A DNA stretch of 64,000 nucleotides from Hirsutella rhossiliensis (taxonomy: Eukaryota; Ascomycota; Sordariomycetes; Hypocreales; Ophiocordycipitaceae), in contig NW_025408673.1 of the NCBI RefSeq assembly GCF_020360975.1, positions 1,488,001 to 1,552,000 on the forward strand. Direction: 5' to 3'. The first letter of the stretch is position 1, and the number at the start of each line of letters is the position of its first letter. Shown one piece after another: positions 34,166 to 46,425 of the stretch. Below the pieces are notes generated by a model. It saw only the letters and a list, made by a program, of their open reading frames with translations, searched no databases and had not been told where the DNA came from. The position numbers were made by a program, and so were the translations under genes.

Positions 34166-34650
34166 TATTATAAAGCGTAGCTTAATTTTACAGTTCTTAG
34201 AGATATCCCTTAGTAAGAGGGACTAAGGAAGCTAAAAATACTTAGTATAAAAAAAGGAAAAAGGAGCTAAAAAGAAGTATAGAAAGGAGGGTAAGGGTAT
34301 AAAGGGAAGTAAAAGTAGCGATAGCTTCTTATAAAGGTAGCGAGAGATAAGACGGATATACTAGTAACGGCTAGGAAAGAAAGGAAAAACCGGTAAAAAG
34401 CTTAGTAGTTAAAGGGATATTAATAGCTTCTTTAAGTAAGATCTTCTTTATTAATTAAGATACTAAATAGGTATAAAGAGGGGCGTTAAATAAAAGAAAG
34501 AAGAAAAATTAAGGTAATAAAATAATTACTCCCTTACCTTTATTACTACTCCTATAAGAATTAAATCTCTTTACCCTACCTATCTAACCCCTTTCTTTTA
34601 ATTTTACCTTTATATATTTTTATATACTTCTTATATCTCTCTTTATAAGA
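34166..34650 (+). repeat. Copia-III 5' LTR (485 bp)
   Basis: Starts TATTATAAAGCG (RIP form of TGTCGCGAAGCG) and ends CTTTATAAGA. The primer site GTTATAAGCTTAG follows directly. Confidence 0.88.
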
Positions 34651-36914
34651 GTTATAAGCTTAGAAGGAATAGTATTTTTATACCTTCTAGCTACTATAAA
34701 AGGTACCTTTTTATATCCTTTTACCCCTCTTATTAGAAAAGCCGATTTTTAACTGACTTTTCCGCCCCCTCTCTTATAATAATATCGAAGAACGACTCCT
34801 TTACTATCCTTACGGTTTATAGGACGATTCTTATAGAGCCCTAAGATTAAAATAAGTAGGTAAAGGAGCTATAGGCTTATATAGATAGAACTATCTATAA
34901 TTTAGTCTTCTTTAATAAGTAGGACCCTCTTAAGCCCCTTCTTTAACCTAGGGTAATAGAATTTATAGAGGGAGCTTCCCTCTTCTCTAAGCTAACCTCT
35001 ATATAATAGAGAGCTTTTTCTACTACCTTAAGCGACTATAAGAGTTACCGAAAGGAATACCTCTATAAAATAAAGCTACTAACTACTACTCGTATAGTAA
35101 TAACGGAATCCGTTAGTACTATAAAGCTAATCTCTCTTAAAGAGGAAGAGACTCCTAGGTAGTAGCTTTTAAAGCTAGAGACCTTAATAGCTCCCTCGAA
35201 GGGATATATAACTAACTATATTAGGAAGACCTATACGGCTTACCTAGGAGCCTTTTCTACTAGGAACCTACTAGCTTCTTTATAGCTAGCTAAGTAAGAA
35301 GAAATCCTCGAGGAAGATAACTAATACTTCTTAATAAAAGCTCTTTCCGGCTAGTAGCTATAGGATATATCTCTATTAATAAAGCCTATTAGTAACGGTT
35401 ACTTAACTATCTTTTAAGAAGCTAGCTAGGAACTAAATAAAGAAGCTACTAAAGTATAATAATAAGTAGTCTTATTCCTTTATAGCTAGCACTTAACCTA
35501 GATAGTTTAACTTATAGCTGCTACGGCCCCTGCTACTACTACTATAGCTATTGCCTTCTTAGCTCCTCCTCCTTTAAGAGCCTTAACGTTATCTTTAACT
35601 ATAGCTATAGCCCTAGCCCTAGCCCTAGCTCCGCCTCTTACTCTAGGCCCGGCCCCGGTCCCGTTAGTTAGACCGGCCCGACTAGTCCCTTAATAGACCT
35701 TTTAGTCCGTTAGTCGAAAAATTAAGGAACTAGTCGAAATCGAACCTCGTTATTAAAATTAGTAATAAGAGGTAAAAAGGGGGGGTTTTTAAGCAGACCT
35801 TCCGGACTAAGATAAGGATTCCTTAAAGAAATAAACGAGAAGGAATTAACCTACCTACTAAGTATATAAAAAGCCTTATCGGCTAAAAGACTACTAGTAG
35901 GTCTTCGAGGAAAACCGACTTAAAGGAGTTAACCCTTTAAAGAGGCTATAAGAAATAGTATAATAGTCTCTTAAGGAGGACCCCTCGTTATAGAAGAAGA
36001 TAGACGAGATTTAGGTTACTAAGAAATAGTAACTAATAACGCCGCTGCCTTTATTTAAACTATAAATTTAAGGGAAAATCGTTAGTATAGTAAATCTAGC
36101 CTTTATCTTCCTTATAGATTAATAAGGCTAAGACTAACTATTAGGACCCTCTAACTATCCCTTATAAAAATTAGCTATCCTTAACTTTAGTACTTCCCCT
36201 AATATCTATAATATACTCTTATAATTCCGGTCCTTTAAGAAGGTATAAAAGGAATATCTTATTACTAGGGAATTAACCGTATAAATAGAAGGATATAGAA
36301 GGGTGAATTTTACAATAAAATTACCTAATAGGTCTATATAAATTCTTCGAAGAAAAAGGGTAGCGTTTTACCCTTAATTTTTAATAAGCTTAATTTCCTT
36401 CTACCTTCTATAAAAGGAAGGAATCTTCTAGGATATAACGTCTAAGCCTATAAGGCTAGTCTAAAAGAATTAGACTATTAAGCTTATCGAGGAGAAATTT
36501 AGTTAATTTATTCTCGAATTCCGACCTATTATTAGGAAGGAATTACTTAAGAAGTTAGCTTTCCCTACTAAGAGGAATAGGTTTACTATAAAAGACCCTC
36601 TTTTAGCAGCCTAAGGAGACGGTCTTTTTTAGTACGTATAACTTAGTTACCTAGGCCCCTTAGCTTTATATAAGCTAGGCTAATAATAGGGCGTATAAAT
36701 AAAGGGCCTAAAGACCGTTAAATATAAATACTATAGCTAAGGAAAGACTAAGAGACGAATTTCTAGACGAACGCTTTTATAGCTAGACTAGCTATATAAG
36801 GAAATTTAGGTCGATTAAACTAACGTCTCTAAGGACTAAGAAGGCTTCGTTAGGGTAATATTTTTTATAGACGCTTTTTTAAGGATAGTTTTCCCCTATT
36901 TCTTATAGACCTAT
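34651..36914 (+). pseudogene. Copia-III gag and protease region
   Basis: Co-linear with Copia-II 40642-42893. It includes a purine/pyrimidine-structured leader, a gag frame with a Pro/Ala-rich segment near 35520-35690, and a remnant of the knuckle near 35850-35900. Almost all remaining CA/TG of Copia-II are changed here. It ends at the duplicated target CCTAT (36910-36914) where Gypsy-II inserted. Confidence 0.75.
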
Positions 36915-37384
36915 TATTACGACTACGGTCTAGCGAACCGCGGGGACTAATATATATTACGAGGTTACGTATCGTAGGGAGTAAGGAATATTAAACGGAC
37001 CGACGGGCTAATTAAGTTTAAAGCGACGGGTTACTTTAGCGCTTTAATACTTTACGGCTAGGATCGTAGGATCGCTCTAGCGCTCTAACGCTCCTAGACG
37101 ATAGGATTACCTAGCGCTCTTAGCGATCTAAGGAAGCTCTCGAGATATATAAGGAAGGAATAAAATACTCCTTTAGATAGATAGCTCGATAGCTTTTAAT
37201 ATATTATAGATCTTTATTACGATTTTATCTTTAATTCTAATTACCTAGTTATAGTCTATAGTCTACGACCTTTAACTTTTTAATAACGTAATATACATAT
37301 TATTACTTAGACTACGCCTTATTATATCTACTAATATAAACCCCTCGATAGGTTTATCCCTTAAGAATAATACTAGTCGTTATA
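36915..37384 (+). repeat. Gypsy-II 5' LTR (470 bp)
   Basis: Starts TATTACGACTACGGTCTAGC and ends AGTCGTTATA. The first roughly 250 bases differ from Gypsy-I LTRs; the last roughly 220 are the same. Confidence 0.9.
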
Positions 37385-40183
37385 CGTTAAAAGCTCTTAT
37401 TTAGTATAATACCGCGTTACTCTAAGTAATATCGTAACTATTAATATACCTATATAGTAAGCTAGATTAGCTAACTCTAGAGCTACTATATCGCCTTAGG
37501 ATATAATATATAAGATTATTACCCTTCGATATAAAGTATAGTTACTTAGGAACGGAAGAGGTAATAGATAAGTTAAGGACCTTAGAGAAGTAGTTAAACT
37601 AAAGTAGCTAGGACTATTCGATAGTACTTATAGTATACTTCGAGACTTTCTTACTTAACTTAAGGCCTACTACTAGTTTTACCCTACTAAACTCTTAGAC
37701 CTAGTCGAAAAAGTACTTTATATAGGAAATTATTTATTTAGAATAGTACTCGCTTAGTTTAGACCTATTATAAGGGACTTTCTCGATAACTAACTAGTAT
37801 AATAAGATAATAAGATAGACGAAGTCTTTACTAGTTTTTAAGGATTTAAAGAAGCTATTATAAAGGTATTCGGAATAACTAACGAGGAATAAGAAGCTAA
37901 ATAAAAACTTTAAGAACTCTAATAAAGGATCTTAGTATTAGATTATACTATAAAGTTCTATTAAGTTACCTTAAAGCTTAATTAGGACGATAAACCTCTT
38001 ATATTACGATTCTATAATAGGCTTAAAGAAGAAGTTAAGGATAAGCTCTATAAGGATAATCGACCTAATAGCCTCTTAGACTATATTACTATAGTAGTAC
38101 GAATTAATAATAGATAGTATACGCGACGCTAAGAAAAGAAGTAAGGAAGAGGAAACTAAAACCCTTCTTATAGGAATAACTTTAACTAACGCGCTAACTA
38201 TAAAAAGAAGCGCGAAACTCTTATTACCTATACCTATATAACTAACCTAGGTAGGATAGACCTAAATATAATATAAAAAAGTAAAGGAAAGTATTTTAAT
38301 TATAGGAAACTTAGATATTACTTTAAGGAATATAGATAACCTTATAAGGAGAAGAAAACCTACTAGGTACTAGCCTTAGAAGGTAAGAAATACTTAAACG
38401 CTATTAATAGATAGGAACTAAAGTATAAACTCCTTAGTTAGACTATATACTATAACGATAAATATATAGTATACTTAAGCAATAAGAACGGTACTAGATA
38501 GTTCCTAAAGCTATTAAAGAAGACCTATATAATAATATAATAAAGGGATCCTAAAATATAGAAATAAGTTAAATTTAGAGAACTAGAATACCCTTATCTT
38601 AAAGGAGTCTCTTAAGACTAGATTAAGAAGAACGGTAAATAATTCTAGGAAGATATATAAAATAAAAATCGATAATAATAATAGGCAGTTTATAAATAAT
38701 ATAATAAAGAAGATATAGATATAGCCCTTATACTTATAAAACTTAGATAATAACCTAAGGAGGAATAATAAAGTATCGACGATATAAGCTTTAAAGAATA
38801 AGAAATACCTAGAGAAATAGAAGACGAGAACGAACTTATACTACTACCCTTACTACTAAGGGAAAATACTATAATTAAAGAATACGCTCTATACTTTAAA
38901 GAATTTAAAGAAATACTTAAAATTAGAACCTAATAAATACCTTAAATTCTTATAGAAAACTAATAAGCTATATTAATTCGATATTAACTAGTACTATATA
39001 AAAGAGATTACGCTATAGCTATCGCTATAGTTAATACCTTTATAGCCCTATAATAAGAATAGTAACTATAAGGAGAATTTAAAGACGATCTATAAATACT
39101 ACTTACTTATAAGTACTATAAATATATTTTATAGATATTATATATTTACCTAGATTATATAATATACTTCTAAATAAAGGTATAATATAACGCCTTCTTA
39201 GTTAGGTTTAAAGGATAAGTGCTTTTAAAACCCTACTTAAGTATAGAACTAAACTACTAGAAAATCGATTAACGCTACCTAAATAACTAAGTTATATTAT
39301 TAGAACCTAATTATAGCACGCTACTTAAATACCGCGATAATTATAGCTTATTAATAAGATATCTTTTAGAGATATATAAAATCTATAAATACGCTAAAAT
39401 AAAGAAATAGTATAACGCTACTTACTTTAAGGTATTTAAACCCTTAATCTTTTAAAGACTTATATAATAAGTTAAATATAATAAAGAAGATTATAACGAA
39501 TATATATACTTAAACTATAAGGTTTATAAATATAAAAAAGTATAAGTATAGTATAAACGATATAACGGTATATTAAAAGATTATTAGTAATATATATAAA
39601 GGCTATAGGCCGTATTCGACTAAAGAAAAATCGGTATAGAAATACTATACGAAAAATAAAAAGATATAGAACGAAAACTTAACCTTTAGTATAAAAACAA
39701 ATAAAATTATAAAGTATAGTATATAATTAACTATAAAGTAATATAATATAAACGATATAATATCGAGAAATAAGAAATCTTCGATTAGCTATAAGAAATT
39801 AGTTTCTTAAGCCCTAATATAATACTATATAATAAAAATATAAAGAAATAATATTAATAATAAATTAAAGAAGAATACCTAAATAAAATAAATAAGGACT
39901 AAGTAAAAAACAAGGTACGCTATCTATAAAAGGGCTATAAACTAATATAATATAATAAGATCTAAGGACCTTATATATAGTAATAGTAAGCTATAGCGAC
40001 TAAATAGTATTAGATATCTAAATCGTAGGATATTACGTATATATACTTTTAAACTATAGCGCGATAAGTAATTACGTTTTACTTAGAGTCGTTAATCGTT
40101 ACTAACTTATATAGAGATATAAGATAGATCTATATAAACTTATAAATATTAAAGGAGAGGCCTTTAACTATAATAATAGAATT
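37385..40183 (+). pseudogene. Gypsy-II gag and start of protease
   Basis: Co-linear with Gypsy-I 21722-24528. The gag knuckle is near 38290-38330 (KYFNYRKLRYYFKEY, all Cys lost). The frame ends in the protease shortly after the DSGA-type site, at the target duplication GAATT (40179-40183) of Copia-II. It contains many RIP stops. Confidence 0.8.
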
Positions 40184-40641
40184 TATCGCGAAGCGTAGCT
40201 TAATTTCGTAGTTCTCGAAGATATCCCTTAGTAAGAAGGACTAAGGAAGCTAAAAACACCCGGTATAGAAGAAGGAGCTAAAAAGAAGGTATAGAAAGGA
40301 GAGTAGGGGTATAAGGGGAAGTATAAGTAGCGAGAGATAAGACGGATATACCGGAAACGGCTATAAAGGAAGGAAAAAACCGGTAAAAAGCTCGGTAGTT
40401 AAAAGGATATTAGTAGCTTCTTTAAGTAGGATCTTCTTTATTAATTAAGATGCTAGACGGGTATAAATAGGGGCGTTAGATAGAGGAAAGAAGGACAATT
40501 AAGGCAATAAAACAATCACTCCCCTACCTTTATTACTGCTCCCGTAAGAATCAAATCTCTCTGCCCTGCCTATCCGACCCCTTACTTCTAATTTTACCTT
40601 TATATATTTTATATATACTTCTCGCATCTCTCTTCGTAAGA
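40184..40641 (+). repeat. Copia-II 5' LTR (458 bp)
   Basis: Starts TATCGCGAAGCG and ends CTTCGTAAGA. It is followed by the initiator tRNA-Met half-tRNA primer site GTTATAAGCCTAGGAGG at 40642. Confidence 0.9.
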
Positions 40642-40658
40642 GTTATAAGCCTAGGAGG
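40642..40658 (+). other. Copia-II primer-binding site
   Basis: GTTATAAGCCTAGGAGG is the RIP form of GTTATGAGCCTGGGAGG and is complementary at its start to the anticodon loop of initiator tRNA-Met. It matches the site in TRIM-1. Confidence 0.7.
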
Positions 40659-40859
40659 AATAGTATTCCTATACCTTCCGGCTACTATAAAAGGCACCTT
40701 TCTTATATCCCTCGTAGCTTCCTTTTACCCCTCTTACTAGAAAAGCCGATTTTTAACCGACTTTTCTACCTTTCCCCGTAACGATAACGAAAATCGACTC
40801 CTCTACCGTCCCTACGGTCCGTAGGACGATTCTTATAGAGCCCCGAGATTAGGATAAGT

Positions 40860-42080
40860 AGGTAAAGGAGCTACGGGCTCGTATAGATAGAACTATCTAT
40901 AATTTAGTCTTCTCTAATAAGTAGGACCCTCTCGAGCCCCCTCTTCGTCCTAGGGCAACGGACTTTATAGAGGGAGCTACCCTCTTCTCTAAGCTAACCT
41001 CTATATAATAGAGAGCTTTTTCTACTACCTTAGGCGACTATAAGAGTTACCGAAAGGAATACCTCTATAAAACGAAGCTACTAACGGCTGCTCGTACGGC
41101 GATAACGGAATCCGTTAGTGCTATAAAGCTAATCTCTCTTCGAGAGGAAGAGACTCCTAGGCAGTGGCTTTTAAAGCTCGAGACCTCGATAGCTCCCTTA
41201 AGAGGTTATATAACTAACCGTATTAGGAAGACCTATACGGCATACCTAGGAGCCTTTTCTGCTAGGAACCTGCTAGCTTCTTCGTAGCTAGCTAAGTAGG
41301 AAGAAATCCTCGAGGAAGCTAACTAATACTTCCTTATAGAAGCTCTTTCCGGCTAGTAGCTACGGGATATATCTCTACTAATAAAGCCTATTAGTAACGG
41401 TTACTCGACTATCTTTCGAGAGGCTAGCCGGGAACTAGACGAAGAGGCTGCTAGAGTATAATAGTAAGCAGTCTTATTCCTTCGTAGCTAGCACTCGACC
41501 TAGACGGCTCGACCTGCAGCTACTGCGGCCCCCGCTGCTGCTGTTGCGGCTGTTGCTCCTTCGGCTCCTCCTCCCTCGAGAGCCTTAACCTAGTCTTTAA
41601 CGGCTGCCCTAGTCCCGGCCCCGGCTCCGCCTTTTGCTCCGGGTCCGGTCCCGTTAGTTAGACCGGCCCGACTAGTCCCCTAATAGACCTTTTAGTCCGT
41701 TAGTCGAAAAATCAGGGAACTAGTCGAAATCGAACCTCTTCGTTAAAATTAGCAATAAGGGGTAAAAAGGGGGGGTTTTTAAGCAGACCTTCCGGACCGG
41801 GACGAGGATTCCTCGAAGAAACAAACGAGAAGGAATCGACCTACCTACTAAGTATGCAAAAAGCCCTATCGGCTAGAAGACTGCTAGCAGGTCTTCGAGG
41901 AAAACCGACCTAAAGGAGTTAACCCTTTAAAGAGGCTACGAGAAATAGTATAATAGTCTCTTAAGGAGGACCCCTTATTATAGAAGAAGATAGACGAGAT
42001 TCGGGTTGCTAAAAAATAGCAACTAACGCCGATGCCCTTATTCGAGCCGTAAATTCGAGGAAAAATCGTTAGTATAGTAA
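40860..42080 (+). pseudogene. Copia-II gag
   Basis: The frame reads from about 40860 (VKELRARIDRTIYNLV) through a helical capsid-like part and a Pro/Ala-rich linker (about 41500-41660). A nucleic-acid knuckle lies at about 41840-41890, written Y-x2-CKKPYRLEDC, a former C-x2-C-x3-H-x4-C. Only a handful of TAG/TAA interrupt it. It would form the particle shell and bind RNA. Limits are approximate. Confidence 0.7.
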
Positions 42081-42889
42081 ATCTAGCATTCGTCTTCCCT
42101 ACGGATTAGCAAAACTAACCGTTAGAGCCCTTTAATTATCCCCTACGAAAATCAGCTATCCTTAACTCTAGTGCTTCCCTCGATATCTATAATATACTCT
42201 TACGATTCCGGTCCTTTAAGAAGGCACGGAGGGAATACCTTATTGCCGGGGAATTAACCGTACGAATAGAGGGATATAGAAGGGTGAATTTCACGATAAA
42301 ATTACCTAATAGGTCTTTACGAATTCTTCGACGAAAAAGGGTAGCTTTTTACCCTCGATTTTTAACGAGCTTAATTTCCTCCCGCCTTCTTCGAGAGGAA
42401 GGAATCTTCTAGGATACGACGTCTAAGCCTATAAGGCTAGTCTAGAAGAATCAGACTATTAGGCTTATCGAGGAGAAATTCGGTTAATTTATTCTCGAAT
42501 TCCGACCTATCCTTAGGAAGGAATCTCTTAAGTTAGCTTCCCTACTAGGAGGAATAGGTCTACTATAAAGGACCCTCTTCCGGCAGCCTAAGGAGACGGC
42601 ATTCTTTAGCACGCACGACTTAGTTACCTGGGCCCCCTAGCTTTATATAAGCTAGGCCAATAACAGGGCGTATAAATAAGGGGCCTAAAGACCGTCGAAT
42701 GCGAATACTGCGGCTAAGGAAAGACTAGGAGACGAATTTCTAGACGAACGCCTTTACGGCCGGACTAGCCGTATAAGGAAATTTAGATCGACTAGACCGA
42801 CGTCTCTAGGGATCAGGAAAGCTTCGTTAGGGTAATGTTTTTTATAGACGCTTTTTTAGGGATGGTTTTCCCCTATTTCTTACGGACCT

Positions 42890-45760
42890 ACCTAAGTAAG
42901 TATAACTAGTCTGCCTTCTAGGACTTCGTTAACTAGATAAAATCCTACTTTAGCTATAAGGTAAAAAAGATACGGTCTAACGGAGAGCTATTTATAAAGG
43001 ATATCTTAAATTAGCTTCGAAAAAGGGGCATTTTACCCCTCCTATTAGCACTAAATACCTAGGCCTAGAACGGAGGGGCAGAAAGATTAGGGGGTGCTAT
43101 AATAGAAAGGGCCCGTATAATAAGACTTACTATAAAGCTTCTATACGACCTTTAGAGGGAAGTCGTTAAGACCGCCTATTACCTTTAGAACCGGACCCTA
43201 AGGGACCCTAGGGGACTAAGGGACTATAGGGACCTAGAGACCCTTTTTAAGACCTAAGGAATAGACTAGAAATCCCCCCTCGAGCTCTTTACGAAGAAGA
43301 GGGCCTCGCTAGCCTACCTTCGTACCTACGGCTATAAGGCATACGTAATAACTACCGATATATAGCTAAAAAGGAAGAAGAAAAGAAAGCTTAATCCTAG
43401 AGCTTTTATTAGTTACCTCGTTAGGTATAATTCTATAAATATCTTCCGGATCTAGATTCCTCTTCTATAGAAGGTTATTTTAACTAGGGATATAATTTTC
43501 GACGAATCTAGCTTCTTCGACGGAAAGAAGGATTAATAGCCCCTCTTACTTATATAACGTTAGCTAATTTAGAAGATCTAAATCCCCCCTTCCTAATAGT
43601 CTTAAGAAGAGGTCCTAGACGAGGAAACGGAAGAAGAAACCGACGTCGAAGTAGTCGAGGATAACGCCGACTTCGAAGAAGAGGAAGCTACTAGATTAGA
43701 TAATCTAGACGAAGAAGGAGACTATAGGAAAGCAGTAGAGCTAGAATACGCCTACCTCCCTACGCCTCCTCTTACGGAATAAGAAGAAGATCTAGAAGCA
43801 GCTTTTTTAGTTAATCTTCCCGTCTCGACCCCTAAGGGGGTAGGAAAGGCACCTCTCTCGAAGGATTACCCGGCTGCCTTTTTATCCCTGCTTTAAGAAG
43901 TAAAGGAAGGTATAGGGCCCGATATAAAAGAAGACTAGTTTCTCCCCTATTTCGACCGATTTTCCGACTTCTACCTAACGCTAATAGAAGACGGTTCCCA
44001 CGGAGCGTTTATAGCAGGCCGGCTATTTAAGCCAATATTAGCAAGGAAGGTATATAAAAGAGACCTCCCGGACCTACCAGCAAACTAGAAGCAGCTAGAA
44101 AGACACCCCTTTAAAGACTAGTTTTTCTAGGCCTAGAAAGACCACCTAGCCTTATACGAAGAGATAGGGTCTTTCGAAGAAGTCCTTAAGGAAAAGGCAA
44201 GAGGAAAACAGGTCCTTAGCTATAAGTAGGTCTTTATCTATAAAACTAATAAACACGGCTTCCTTTAAAAGTATAAAGCCCGGCTAGTTATCTACGGGAA
44301 CTAGTAGGAAAAAGGGGATCTTCCTACTAGGGCAACTACCCTAGTAGGGATATCTTTTTAGACCCTTATAGCTATAGTAGTAGAATTCGACCTCGAACTT
44401 AATTAAATAGATATAGTTAACGCCTTTATTAACTGCCTACTCGAGGAAGAAGAAGTTATCTATATACGCCTTCTACTAGGCTTCTAATAGCTAGGAAAGG
44501 TTCTACGGCTTAGGAAAGCTCTATACGGATTACGAAGATTACCCCTTCTTTAGCAATAGCATTTAATAGGTTCCCTCGAAGCCCTAGGCTTTAAGAAAGT
44601 CCCTTAGGAACCGTGTATAATATAGAAAGGTAAAATCACGGTCTTCTTTTACGTCGACGATATTATCTAGGCGTACCTAAAAGAGGAAGAAGTTGCTGCT
44701 AGGGAGGCTATACGAGGCCTATAATAAAGGTATAAGATAACTAGGCTAGGGGAGCTAAAGTAGTTCCTAGGGATACGAATGCTTCGGAATAGGTCCTAAC
44801 GGACTATCTAGCTTACCTAGGACGCCTATATCGATAAGGTCGCTTATAAATTCCTCCCTAATTCCCTCGATAAGAAGCTTCCCTCTATGCCTATATTAAA
44901 CGAAGAGCTTTTACCTAATCCGTCCTTTTAAGCTAGGGAGCAAGAGAAATACTAATATTAATAGAAGGTAGGCTCCCTGCTTTTTTCAGCTATTTCTACT
45001 AGACCGGATATCTCTTTTACGGTCTCCCGGCTAGCTAGGCATAACTAGAATCCTAGCCCTAGGCATTAAGAAGTAGTAGATAGAGCTATCCTTTATCTCT
45101 ATTTAACGAGATTATATAGTCTGCGCCTAGGAGGGTAGGGAAGGAAATAAGCTACCGAAATCTTCCTTTATTTAAGCGATTTATCCTTTACGGACAATTC
45201 CTTAGATAGAAAGAGCTTATAAGGGTATATTATATTCCTTTTTAGAGGAACTATTACTTAAAGAGCTTCGAAATAAGCTACCGTTATAACTTCGAGTACG
45301 GAGGCAGAGCTACTAGCTCTTTTAAAAGCGTTAAAAGAAGCGATTTTCCTTAGCCGGCTGCTAATATCGTTACGACTATAAATTCCGTCCCCGTTAGCTA
45401 TAGAATACAATAACACGCAGACTATACGAATTCTTACGGAGGAAAATAGCAAGCTATCGACCTAGCTACGGTATATCGATATCTACTAGCATTAGTTACG
45501 CTAAGAGGTGTAAAGGGGACTTATTTCCGTCTATTAGGTTCTAACGGCATTAATAAAAGCCGACGGTCTTACGAAGCCCCTACCGAAGTAGAAGCTAGCT
45601 ATCTTCTTATAGCAAATTAGGCTAGAAGACGTTCGAGAGAAGCTATCCTTAGAGGCCCGCCTTAAGAGTCTACGAGAGGAGCTAATAGCCCGTACGAGAA
45701 GGTAACGTCTATAGCCGAAGAAAAGGAAGAGGCTTTTCCCTTTAGAGGGCCCCCTATTTT
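42890..45760 (+). pseudogene. Copia-II pol: integrase, RT, RNase H
   Basis: The C-terminal half of integrase is clear at about 43060-43480 (NGGAERLGGAIIERARI carries the third catalytic acidic residue; KLNPRAFISYLV is the GKGY-like part of Copia integrases). An acidic linker follows (about 43600-43760). RT is at about 43960-44900, with YKARLVI and the intact catalytic box YVDD at 44650-44661, then KVGSLLFSAISTRPDIS near 44965. RNase H lies at about 45180-45560 (TDNSLDRKS, SSTEAE, then ADGLTKPLPK). Stops are TAG/TAA only. Confidence 0.85.
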
Positions 45761-45971
45761 AATTGGGTTTTTCCCCCTTTCTTATAGGACTTTTCCCTCT
45801 TTAGGCCCCTTTTCCTTAAGTAGGTCTAAAAGAGCCTAGGGACCCCAAAGGGCCCCTGCTTTCCTCGAGTAAAGGGAGAAGTGCAGAGCTAAGAACCTCC
45901 TCTATACGCTCACCAGCCCGAAACCGTATTAGCTATGCCCTTACTATAAGGGCAGGCCATAGCTAAGGGGG

Positions 45972-46425
45972 TGTCGAAGTGGCCTGATTTCGTAGTTCTC
46001 GAAGATATCCCTTAGTAAGAGGGACTAAGGAAGCTAAAAACACCCGGTATAGAAGAAGGAGCTAAAAAGAAGGTATAGAAAGGAGAGTAGGGGTATAAGG
46101 GGAAGTATAAGTAGCGAGAGATAAGACGGATGTGCCGGAAACGGCTATAAAGGAAGGAAAAAACCGGTAAAAAGCTCGGTAGTCGAAAGGACATTAGTAG
46201 CTTCTTTAAGCAGGATCTTCTTTGTTAATCGAGATGCTAGACGGGTATAAAGAGGGGCGTTAGATAGAGGAAAGAAGGACAATTAAGGCAATACAACAAT
46301 CACTCCCCTGCCTTAATTGCTGCTCCCGTAAGAATCAAATCTCTCTGCCCTGCCTATCCGACCCCTTACTTCTAATTTCACCTTCGTGCATTTTATATAT
46401 ACTTCTCGTATCTCTCTTTACGAGA
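45972..46425 (+). repeat. Copia-II 3' LTR (454 bp)
   Basis: Starts TGTCGAAGTGG, the only copy in the window with the canonical TG start, and ends TTTACGAGA before the target duplication GAATT. It keeps CA/TG at several points lost from the 5' LTR. Confidence 0.9.

Larger units (their letters stand above)
40184..46425 (+). mobile_element. Copia-II: full-length, least damaged Copia element
   Basis: A 6242-bp element with LTRs of 458 and 454 bp and target duplication GAATT (40179-40183 and 46426-46430) inside Gypsy-II protease. The order gag, protease, integrase, RT, RNase H makes it Ty1/Copia. It keeps many CpA/TpG (for example around 41520-41640) and the intact RT box YVDD. It is the least RIP-mutated and innermost element, so probably the youngest insertion of the nest. 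In-frame TAG/TAA still prevent expression. Confidence 0.92.

Noticed and set aside
45258..45452. Minus-strand frame of 64 codons
   Set aside because: It lies opposite Copia-II RNase H, is not conserved as a frame in Copia-I or Copia-III, and is a shadow.
46012..46194. Minus-strand frame of 60 codons
   Set aside because: It falls inside the Copia-II 3' LTR; other LTR copies do not keep it.
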